The position numbers and the translations under genes are program-made. Under the pieces are notes generated by a model. It saw nothing but the letters and a program-made list of their open reading frames with translations. It did not search any database and was not told where the DNA came from. Shown piece by piece: positions 1 through 5,435 of a DNA stretch of 5,682 bases. Location of the stretch: positions 1-5,682 of the forward strand of contig WRNN01000071.1 in assembly GCA_009776595.1 (NCBI GenBank), written 5' to 3'. This stretch comes from Clostridiales bacterium (GTDB lineage Bacteria > Bacillota > Peptococcia > DRI-13 > UBA5745). The stretch's first letter is position 1, and each line of letters starts with the position of its first letter.

Positions 1-249
1 CTTGTCCACCCCCGCCCTGACCATGCCGGTGTCGCTCACGATGGATACGCCTTGCCGTAAAGCCGCCGCCGCGCGTTCGATCACGCCCTCTGAAAAAGCG
101 AGGGTTTCCGCGTACTCAAAATCAGCGGTGGTATGGATGACCCGCAGGATGACCGGCGCAAGGATAGGATCGAGGGGGCGCGCCAGTTCGCTTTGAATGA
201 TGGCAAAGCTGCGTTTTTCGATTTCATCCGGTTTACCATAATCCGGCAT
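1..249 (-). CDS. cbiC: Cobalt-precorrin-8 / precorrin-8X methylmutase, N-terminal part
   Basis: This is the first 83 codons of a CbiC/CobH-family enzyme; the rest lies beyond the left edge. The family moves a methyl group from C-11 to C-12 of the macrocycle, turning (cobalt-)precorrin-8 into (cobalt-)hydrogenobyrinate or cobyrinate in the cytoplasm. The visible protein begins [18 protein letters not shown], matching the usual family opening. It then has RVIHTTADFEYAETLAFS (about residues 36-53), whose histidine (residue 39) matches the catalytic histidine described for CobH, and then IVSDTGMVRAGV near the window edge. The ATG shares one base with the cobO stop (TAATG), and an AAGGAG sits 10 bases upstream at 260-265. 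The gene was read directly from the minus strand. The family call is firm. Whether the substrate carries cobalt cannot be told from this fragment. Confidence 0.93.
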   Translation of the reverse strand, partial: MPDYGKPDEIEKRSFAIIQSELARPLDPILAPVILRVIHTTADFEYAETLAFSEGVIERAAAALRQGVSIVSDTGMVRAGVDK

Positions 250-776
250 TAATACTCAACTCCTTCTCGCGCCAGGGTACCGTTGTCATACGGGTGCTTG
301 CGCTTCATAAATTCTGTAACGTAATCAGCGGCTTCCATAAAATGGGGCGGCGCGTTCCGCCCGGTCAGCACAAGCTCCAAGCCGGACGGTTTATGCATAA
401 TTAGTTTGTCCGTCATTTCTGCATCCACCGCGCCATATTGGTAAGCGGCGCAGATTTCGTCCAGTATGAGCAAGTCGCATAGATCCTCGGTGGCAAAGCG
501 GAACGCTTCTATTAAAATCAAATTGTTTTGGCGGTGCATTTCCGCCTTTTGCTCCTCACTGGCGAACGGATAAAACGCAAATTCCTGAGTATAGCGCAGA
601 ACCGTTACGCCGGGGAGCTTTTCGATAGCGTGCAGCTCACCGGTATCCCGCCCTTTGAAAAACTGCGCCAACACAACGCGCATCCCGCTTCCGTAAGCAC
701 GCAAAAGCAGTCCCAACGCCGCAGTCGTTTTACCTTTGCCATCGCCTGTGTATAAATGAATCAAGCCTTGCCTCAT
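249..776 (-). CDS. cobO: Corrinoid adenosyltransferase (CobA/CobO/BtuR type)
   Basis: The 175-residue protein transfers the 5'-deoxyadenosyl group of ATP to the cobalt of reduced corrinoids, such as cob(I)yrinic acid a,c-diamide, in the cytoplasm. Length is normal for the family. The P-loop GDGKGKTT is at residues 11-18, and the Walker B-like strand LLILDEI is at 102-108. The family signature LTGRNAP is at 137-143, and the ending with [15 protein letters not shown] (161-175) is typical. This is the CobA/CobO fold, not the unrelated PduO or EutT type. The ATG overlaps the cobQ stop as ATGA, and a GGGAGG at 784-789 lies about 7 bases upstream, which supports this start. It is intact and sits between the shortened cobQ and cbiC, as expected for de novo B12 synthesis, though it could also salvage imported corrinoids. 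Confidence 0.96.
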   Translation of the reverse strand: MRQGLIHLYTGDGKGKTTAALGLLLRAYGSGMRVVLAQFFKGRDTGELHAIEKLPGVTVLRYTQEFAFYPFASEEQKAEMHRQNNLILIEAFRFATEDLCDLLILDEICAAYQYGAVDAEMTDKLIMHKPSGLELVLTGRNAPPHFMEAADYVTEFMKRKHPYDNGTLAREGVEY

Positions 777-1618
777 ACCTTACCCTCCCATACATTGTAA
801 ATAAACGGTATATCCAAATGCGTACGCATAGCGGCTGCCAGTATGTCGTACTGTGTTTCCCGATACGAAGCGGAGTCGATAGCCGTTTTTACCGTTCCTC
901 CCCGGATCAGGCTGTCCTCATCCTCGATATGTACCGCAAGGTAGGGCAGCACCCCGACGACAGGTTTACCGCTTCTTTCCTCCAGCATGGCGATCCCCGG
1001 ACGGAAGAGTTCGCTATCGCCGCGGAACTTATTGACAATCGTGCCCTTTACGCGGTCACGCTCGTCGTCCTCCAGCAGTACCAGCGTCCCGACGATCTGC
1101 GCGAATATGCCGCCGCAATCGATGTCGCCCACCAATAGTACAGGCGAATCGGTCATTTTGGCAAGTCCCATATTTACAATATCATTTTCTTTCAGGTTGA
1201 TTTCGGCGGGGCTGCCCGCACCTTCAATGATAATGGCGTCATACTTTGCTGAAAGCGTTTCAAAAGCCCTCATAATGTCGGAACGCAAGGTATTTTTGAA
1301 CTTGAAGTATTCGGAGGCGCGCATAAGGCCGCGCGACTCTCCGTTCACGATAACCTGCGACCCCCTATCCGTTACGGGCTTTAAGAGGATCGGATTCATC
1401 AGCGGGTCGGGCGCGACGCCCGCCGCCTCAGCCTGTATGACTTGCGCCTTACTCATTTCGAGGCCATTATCCATCACATAGGCGTTGCTTGACATATTTT
1501 GCGATTTGAACGGCGCGACGCGGTACCCATCCTGCCGGAACACCCGGCATAAACCCGTTGTGAGCAGGCTTTTCCCCACAGAAGACATCGTGCCCTGGAT
1601 CATGATGGATTTAGCCAT
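773..1618 (-). CDS. cobQ: Cobyric acid synthase lacking the glutaminase domain
   Basis: Standard CobQ/CbiP (about 490-510 residues) amidates positions b, d, e and g of adenosylcobyrinic acid a,c-diamide, using ATP and ammonia released from glutamine by its own C-terminal amidotransferase domain. This protein has only 281 residues. The dethiobiotin-synthetase-like ATP domain looks complete: GTMSSVGKS (9-17), [11 protein letters not shown] (38-48), MNPILLKP (74-81), [11 protein letters not shown] (132-142), [10 protein letters not shown] (164-173), NKFRGD (196-201) and HIEDEDS (230-236). Soon after, it passes into [19 protein letters not shown] (251-269), which resembles the extreme C-terminus of full-length CobQ. 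The GICGGYQ-type nucleophile cysteine motif and the catalytic histidine are absent, and no room remains for them in another frame. A strong AAGGAGGT precedes the ATG. Its ATG lies inside the end of cobD (8-base overlap) and its stop overlaps cobO as ATGA. It could be an ammonia-dependent enzyme, one half of a split enzyme, or a damaged gene. Confidence 0.88.
   Translation of the reverse strand: MAKSIMIQGTMSSVGKSLLTTGLCRVFRQDGYRVAPFKSQNMSSNAYVMDNGLEMSKAQVIQAEAAGVAPDPLMNPILLKPVTDRGSQVIVNGESRGLMRASEYFKFKNTLRSDIMRAFETLSAKYDAIIIEGAGSPAEINLKENDIVNMGLAKMTDSPVLLVGDIDCGGIFAQIVGTLVLLEDDERDRVKGTIVNKFRGDSELFRPGIAMLEERSGKPVVGVLPYLAVHIEDEDSLIRGGTVKTAIDSASYRETQYDILAAAMRTHLDIPFIYNVWEGKV
869..912 (-). other. 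cobQ: Apparent in-frame loss of the CobQ amidotransferase domain
   Basis: Codons for about residues 236-250 of the shortened CobQ mark where sequence typical of the end of the ATP domain (HIEDEDS) gives way to sequence typical of the last 30-40 residues of CobQ (SYRETQYD onward). In full-length relatives these two parts are separated by roughly 210-225 residues. The exact breakpoint cannot be fixed without an alignment. The frame continues cleanly across the site. I see no transposon remnant and no obvious repeat flanking it. Confidence 0.7.
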
Positions 1619-2648
1619 GCAGTACCTCCTTCAACGCTTCCATAAAACGCTTGTTTTCCTCCCGCGTTTTGATACCGATCCGATAATACGATCCGTCCAG
1701 GCCGTTAAAGTTATCACATTTACGTATCAATATACCTTTTTGCAGGAGCGGATCATAGAGCGGCCTTTCCGAACGCAGCAGCAGGAAATTCGCATCGCTG
1801 GGAAATACCGTGATTCCCAGCGCTTTCAAACTGCCGGAAAGAAATACCCGTTCCTCTTCTATTAATTGTCGCGTCATCGAAGCCCATCCCTCGCAGGTAA
1901 GGGCGGCGGCGCCCGCGATCTGTGCAGGCGCCGAAACGCTCCAGCACTGTCCGGTTGTTTCTGTTTTCCATTTTAACACTTTATCAGAAGTCAAGAGATA
2001 ACCCAAGCGCAAGCCCGCCATCGCGTAAATTTTAGTGAAGGCCTTCAGCGCAACAAGCCCCTGCATATCTTCCAAATAACGTCGAACCGAAACGCCCGCC
2101 GTGAAATCCAGAAAACATTCATCCACAATAACGACTATGCCATTTTGCTGCGCCTGCTGGATAATGCGCTCGATCAAATCCATCGGAATCAACCGGCCCG
2201 TCGGATTGTTCGGCTGGCAGAGAAAGAGCAGATCCAATTCGGGAACGAGCTGTTCGCAGAGGGTGTCCGTCACGGCAAACCCATTGTCCACCGTTAAAAT
2301 ATGACGACTTACCTGGCAGCCGGCTTGCTCCAGGGCCCGTTCGTACTCTGAGAAGGTAGGCGCGCAAACCAGCGCCTCGCGGGGCCTTAGGGCGCAGCAC
2401 AGCCGATAGATCAAATCCGCCGCGCCGTTACCGCACAACACCCAATCGTTTGGGACGCCCTCAAACTTGGAGATGGCTGCGCAAAGCTCTCTGCACGCAG
2501 GGTCAGGGTAACGCGTAAACTCGTCTACACGCGAGATCAGCGCCTGACGAACCTTCTCCGGCATACCGAGCGGGTTGGTGTTGACGGAGAAATCCAAAGT
2601 TACCCCCGGATTGCCGTAAATATCACCGCCGTGCTCATATTGCCGCAA
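1611..2648 (-). CDS. cobD: L-threonine-O-3-phosphate decarboxylase (PLP-dependent)
   Basis: The 345-residue protein belongs to fold-type I, class I/II aminotransferases, close to histidinol-phosphate aminotransferase. In B12 operons this branch is CobD, which decarboxylates L-threonine O-3-phosphate to (R)-1-amino-2-propanol O-2-phosphate, the aminopropanol linker. Visible motifs are the N-terminal HGGD (6-9) characteristic of Cob[10 protein letters not shown] (20-28), GNGAADLIY (73-81), QPNNPTG (145-151), DECFLDF (176-182), [14 protein letters not shown] (204-217) with the presumed PLP Schiff-base lysine at 206, and a C-terminal RIGIK (323-327) whose arginine should bind substrate phosphate or carboxylate. 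The chosen start is a TTG inside the end of cbiB (14-base overlap). No ATG or GTG lies in frame just upstream, and the first in-frame Met (residue 29) would remove HGGD. Context makes CobD far likelier than a histidine-pathway enzyme. Confidence 0.92.
   Translation of the reverse strand: MRQYEHGGDIYGNPGVTLDFSVNTNPLGMPEKVRQALISRVDEFTRYPDPACRELCAAISKFEGVPNDWVLCGNGAADLIYRLCCALRPREALVCAPTFSEYERALEQAGCQVSRHILTVDNGFAVTDTLCEQLVPELDLLFLCQPNNPTGRLIPMDLIERIIQQAQQNGIVVIVDECFLDFTAGVSVRRYLEDMQGLVALKAFTKIYAMAGLRLGYLLTSDKVLKWKTETTGQCWSVSAPAQIAGAAALTCEGWASMTRQLIEEERVFLSGSLKALGITVFPSDANFLLLRSERPLYDPLLQKGILIRKCDNFNGLDGSYYRIGIKTREENKRFMEALKEVLHG
1624..1631 (-). promoter_or_regulatory. Strong ribosome binding site of cobQ
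   Basis: The minus strand reads AAGGAGGT here, with GGAGG ending 6 bases before the cobQ ATG. It is one of the best Shine-Dalgarno matches in the window and lies inside the end of the cobD coding region. It indicates that the shortened cobQ still has a strong, intact translation signal. Confidence 0.85.
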
Positions 2649-3594
2649 GGCGCAACACCCCCAGTCTGAAAAAAATCGTAAACAAGAGCGTCAACACACC
2701 GGCGGCGTACATAAGCCGGTTCGCTTTTAGAATATCATCGGCTTGAATGGGACGCGTTTCGTCGCCTATGTACGGTTTATCCTGCGTTTTTCCGAAATAC
2801 GAAATCGGCCCCGCCAGGCGGATACCCAGCGCCCCGGCGCAGACCGCTTCGGTTTGTGCGGAATTGGGGCTTGCGTGCTTATACCGGTCGCGCCGCCAAA
2901 CCCGGAACGCGTCTTTCCCGTTAAGGCCCAGCGGGAATGCGGCGGCAATCATCAACAGGGCGCACAGCCGGGACGGGAGATAATTCAGCGCGTCGTCCAG
3001 TTTCGCGGCAGCCCGTCCGAAATGGAGGTAGTTTTCATTCTTATACCCCACCATCGAATCCATCGTGTTTACAACCTTGTATAAACAACCCAGCGCCGCC
3101 CCGCCTAACATAATGAATAATAAAGGCGCCGTCACGCCATCCGAAGCGTTTTCCGCTACGGTTTCCACTGCCGCGCGGGTAATACCCTTCTCGTCCAGCA
3201 TCGCCGTATCCCGCCCTACAATCATCGCCACGTTCTTCCTCGCTTCTCCGAGATCGTTTTTTAGTAAGCTGTGGTAGACCTTCATGCTTTCCACTTTCAA
3301 CTGTTTGACAGCCAGCAGCTGCCAGCACAGAAAACTCTCCAGGACATACCCCGCGGACGGGACGAAACGATAGCAAAGAGACAGCAGAGTAAAGGGAAGC
3401 CCGGTGTAAAACGACGTCGTGAGGATCACAAGAAGAACGCCGCCAAACACCGTTCGAGGCAAACGTTTGTCCAGCGCGGCAATGAAACTTCCCATCCAGC
3501 GCACAATGTGAGGGAAGCCGTAGGGGTCGCCAAAAATCATGTCCAGTACAAATCCCGTAAGCAGGGCGCCCGACGACCACAGCACAATCCTCAT
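2635..3594 (-). CDS. cbiB: Adenosylcobinamide-phosphate synthase (membrane protein)
   Basis: The 319-residue protein is CbiB (called CobD in aerobic-pathway nomenclature). It joins aminopropanol phosphate to the propionate side chain of adenosylcobyric acid, giving adenosylcobinamide phosphate, and acts in the cytoplasmic membrane. Length is typical. Signatures include GFVLDMIFGDP (14-24), AAVETVAENASDGVTAPLLF (141-160), YKVVNTMDSMVGYKN (172-186), then FGRAAAKLDDALNYLPSRL (192-210), and ASPNSAQTEAVCAGAL (241-256). Hydrophobic segments near residues 5-22, 50-78, 153-175, 208-224 and 297-313 fit a multi-pass membrane protein. The ATG overlaps the cobC stop as ATGA, with a purine-rich AGGGAAGG just upstream. 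Its 3' end contains the cobD start, and the cobD product is the substrate CbiB uses, so coupling the two is sensible. A seven-T run lies close to the stop. Confidence 0.96.
   Translation of the reverse strand: MRIVLWSSGALLTGFVLDMIFGDPYGFPHIVRWMGSFIAALDKRLPRTVFGGVLLVILTTSFYTGLPFTLLSLCYRFVPSAGYVLESFLCWQLLAVKQLKVESMKVYHSLLKNDLGEARKNVAMIVGRDTAMLDEKGITRAAVETVAENASDGVTAPLLFIMLGGAALGCLYKVVNTMDSMVGYKNENYLHFGRAAAKLDDALNYLPSRLCALLMIAAAFPLGLNGKDAFRVWRRDRYKHASPNSAQTEAVCAGALGIRLAGPISYFGKTQDKPYIGDETRPIQADDILKANRLMYAAGVLTLLFTIFFRLGVLRLAAI
2658..2662 (-). promoter_or_regulatory. Weak G-rich ribosome binding site before the cobD TTG start
   Basis: A GGGGG run on the minus strand ends 9 bases before the TTG taken as the cobD start. 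It is a poor Shine-Dalgarno match compared with those of neighbouring genes. cobD translation therefore probably depends on ribosomes finishing cbiB, whose stop lies 11 bases past the TTG start codon's first base. The inference rests on position and sequence only. Confidence 0.5.
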
Positions 3595-4163
3595 AGGCCT
3601 TCCCTCTCGACAATCAAAGCGCCGTTTTCCCAGCGGCAGAGGAAAAAACCGCAGTTCGGAACGTGGTAATCATAAAAGTTTCGTCTGGGTAGGGCAAATC
3701 GTTCCAATATCGACATGATATTCCCGCCATGGATCACCAGCGCCATTGTACCCGGATCGCTTATTTCCGCAATATGCAGAAAGGTATCGCAGCACCGTTC
3801 TTTAAACGCCGAAACGCTGTCGCCGCCCGGTATATCGCCCTGGCAGCCTGTTTCCAGCCACGCCTCATACGCTTTGTCGCCCAATAAGTCGTCGGCGGTT
3901 TTCCCTTTGAACCAGCCGAAATCAATCTCTGCCATAGGACAGATGGCATAGGGCATATTTGGCAACAATAGCTCCGCCGTTTGACGGCAGCGCAAAGCGG
4001 GTCCCGACATCAACGAGTCGACAGGCGGCAAGTCGCCGCTCTCCCGCAAAAGGTGCACGCCTTGTCTCCCTTCGTCGCAAAGGGGTTCTTCCCTGTCGCC
4101 GATATAGCGGCGTTCCTGATTGCCTTGCGTTTTTCCGTGGCGTATCAGCAGAAAGTGCATCAT
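3591..4163 (-). CDS. cobC: Alpha-ribazole phosphatase-like histidine phosphatase
   Basis: This is a histidine phosphatase (phosphoglycerate mutase superfamily) of 190 residues from the chosen start. In cobalamin operons such proteins are CobC, which removes the 5' phosphate of alpha-ribazole phosphate or adenosylcobalamin phosphate. Visible features are LLIRHGKT (5-12) with the phospho-accepting His 9, RYIGDREEPL (19-28), SGPALRCRQTAE (53-64), a probable acid/base Glu 79 before DFGWFKG (81-87; the commoner family form is WEG), PGGDS (112-116) and VIHGG (143-147) with the second catalytic histidine. The open frame extends 41 codons upstream, but that stretch lies within cobS and has no family character. 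Starting at the first of two adjacent ATGs gives an ATGA overlap with cobS. Substrate assignment rests on context; the fold itself is not specific. Confidence 0.88.
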   Translation of the reverse strand: MMHFLLIRHGKTQGNQERRYIGDREEPLCDEGRQGVHLLRESGDLPPVDSLMSGPALRCRQTAELLLPNMPYAICPMAEIDFGWFKGKTADDLLGDKAYEAWLETGCQGDIPGGDSVSAFKERCCDTFLHIAEISDPGTMALVIHGGNIMSILERFALPRRNFYDYHVPNCGFFLCRWENGALIVEREGL

Positions 4164-4927
4164 GTCAACACAAGGCCTCCCATCCATAAGCCCGCAAGCA
4201 AAGTCAACTCTATCGTTTGCAGATAATAACCGGTCGTGTCGCCTGTTACGCCGCCGAATCGCTTTCTTGCCATACTCCGGTACCAAAGCGTAACCGGCAG
4301 GCAGAGCAAAAGGCCGAACAGCCCGCGGGGGAAGCTGAGATAGACCCAGCCCGCCGCGCCAAGCGCGGACAGCAGGCCGAGGGTTATGTACGCTTTTTTT
4401 CGATCGGCTTTTTCTGTAAACGCCGCCAGCATCCCGTCCTTCCGGGCGTTCGGCATGGTCATGGCGCTCCAGGCGGCAAGACAGCGGGACAGCATATAGA
4501 TCGTGCAGATACCGCCGTCGTATCCACGCGCGAACAGCTCATACAGCAACGCGAAGCTGAGTAAAGTATAAATGCCGAAGCGGATCAAGGCGAACGCCCC
4601 CGCACGGGGGTCTTTCAATATTTCCAGACGCCTTTCTTTATCCTGCCATGACGCCAGCGCGTCCGAAGTGTCGCAGTAGCCGTCCGCATGGATGCCGCCT
4701 GTTACCCAAATGGGGATAGCGACCGTTACGGCGGCAAACAATACCGCGCTGACTTCGAAATGGTCGCAAAACTGTTGCCAAACCCAAATTGCGACGCCCA
4801 CCGCCGCGCCGGCAAGAGGCAAAAACGCGATGGCCAGTTGCATAGCGTCGTCATCCCATTTCACTTGCGGCACAGGAATCCGCGTGTAGGTTGAAAATGC
4901 AAGTATCATCGCTCTAATCCAGAGCAT
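4160..4927 (-). CDS. cobS: Adenosylcobinamide-GDP ribazoletransferase (cobalamin synthase)
   Basis: The 255-residue integral membrane protein joins adenosylcobinamide-GDP with alpha-ribazole (or its 5'-phosphate), completing the nucleotide loop. Length is normal. Motifs are FSTYTRIPVP (11-20), GGIHADGYCDTSDALAS (77-93) rich in metal/phosphate-binding acidic residues, EILKDPRAGAFA (102-113) and FGGVTGDTTGYYLQ (224-237), the last being a hallmark of CobS. Hydrophobic stretches around 33-52, 58-76, 116-132, 180-197, 203-215 and 240-254 fit a multi-pass protein. The ATG lies 14 bases inside cobU, with AAAGGGGA ending 5 bases upstream, and its stop overlaps the cobC start. It sits directly after cobU, which makes its GDP-activated substrate. 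Confidence 0.97.
   Translation of the reverse strand: MLWIRAMILAFSTYTRIPVPQVKWDDDAMQLAIAFLPLAGAAVGVAIWVWQQFCDHFEVSAVLFAAVTVAIPIWVTGGIHADGYCDTSDALASWQDKERRLEILKDPRAGAFALIRFGIYTLLSFALLYELFARGYDGGICTIYMLSRCLAAWSAMTMPNARKDGMLAAFTEKADRKKAYITLGLLSALGAAGWVYLSFPRGLFGLLLCLPVTLWYRSMARKRFGGVTGDTTGYYLQTIELTLLAGLWMGGLVLT
4176..4181 (-). promoter_or_regulatory. Ribosome binding site deciding the cobC start
   Basis: GGGAGG on the minus strand lies 12 bases before the first of two tandem ATGs (4163 and 4160) and 15 bases before the second. The spacing is long, but it favours the first ATG, which also overlaps the cobS stop as ATGA. Confidence 0.55.
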
Positions 4928-5435
4928 TTGCGTCCCCTTTCACAAAAATCGGTGTACCATCGCGCAAGACGATCACCACATCAGCAAAATCAATCAATTT
5001 ACTGTTCAGCCGGTTGAGTTCGTTGACATAGTCGCGCGTTTCTTCGTCATATGCCGGCTGCTCCGTCAGCCCCTCGATGGATACCAGCACAGCGGCGCGG
5101 CATTTTTCACAGAATGCCCTTATATCGGCAAATACGCCGCTCCCATCGCGCTCCCCGTTAAACATCGCGTTTCCCAACAAGTTTGACACGTCTTCCAACA
5201 GCGCGGCGGCGTCAGACGGCAGGGTAACATCCGACACGTTTGTGGGTTTCTCCACGGTGAAAAAACCCATATCCTTGCGCTGCTTCCGGTGTTTCTCCAC
5301 GCGGGCCCACCCATCCTCCCCGTGAGGAATCATAGTAGCGATATAATAATACGCGCCGGCGGACAGCCCCAGGACAAGCTCTTCGGCATAGGCGCTTTTG
5401 CCGCTCCCGTTCGGGCCTAAAATCAGGATGGTCAT
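4914..5435 (-). CDS. cobU: Divergent CobU-type cobinamide kinase/guanylyltransferase
   Basis: CobU phosphorylates adenosylcobinamide and then transfers GMP to adenosylcobinamide phosphate, giving adenosylcobinamide-GDP. The 173-residue length is typical. The P-loop is GPNGSGKS (7-14), where classic CobU has a G-G-x-R-SGKS form. YYYIATMIPHG (29-39) followed by ARVEKHRKQR (44-53) matches the usual YIAT and HRxxR region, with His 49 placed like the guanylylated histidine of Salmonella CobU. LLEDVSNLLGNAMF (79-92) matches the LLDCLTLWxTNLL segment only loosely. The usual late motifs (E-V-G-x-G-x-x-P and F-x-D-x-x-G-x-x-NQ) are replaced by SIEGLTEQPAYDEETRDYVNEL (two runs, 119-134 and 135-140), before a recognisable ADVVIVLRDGTPIFVKG (151-167). 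The start has AAAGGA 4 bases upstream and an ATGA overlap with cobT. Position between cobT and cobS supports the role strongly. Confidence 0.85.
   Translation of the reverse strand: MTILILGPNGSGKSAYAEELVLGLSAGAYYYIATMIPHGEDGWARVEKHRKQRKDMGFFTVEKPTNVSDVTLPSDAAALLEDVSNLLGNAMFNGERDGSGVFADIRAFCEKCRAAVLVSIEGLTEQPAYDEETRDYVNELNRLNSKLIDFADVVIVLRDGTPIFVKGDANALD

Noticed and set aside
773..930. A hidden amidotransferase domain of cobQ in another frame after a frameshift.
   Set aside because: Only about 140 bases separate the end of the ATP domain from the cobQ stop, and they encode the CobQ tail in the main frame, so there is no room for a domain of about 200 residues.
987..1481. A 164-codon plus-strand open frame opposite cobQ.
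   Set aside because: It is antisense to well-conserved CobQ codons, with a serine-rich, low-complexity product (a run of serines) and no convincing ribosome site.
1611..2648. Histidinol-phosphate aminotransferase (HisC) as the identity of the PLP enzyme.
   Set aside because: The N-terminal HGGD motif and the position between cbiB and cobQ fit CobD; no histidine-pathway gene is nearby.
3041..3613. A 190-codon minus-strand open frame overlapping cbiB.
   Set aside because: It is an out-of-frame reading of cbiB; the product is rich in Arg, Gly and Cys, has no family motif, and cbiB in the other frame is unmistakable.
4164..4286. An N-terminal extension of the CobC-like phosphatase by 41 residues.
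   Set aside because: The stretch lies inside cobS, is highly basic, and precedes the normal family start MHFLLIRHG; the ATGA overlap and GGGAGG support the shorter start.
4217..4564. A 115-codon plus-strand open frame opposite cobS.
   Set aside because: The product is a low-complexity Gln/Ala/Glu/Arg-rich shadow of cobS.
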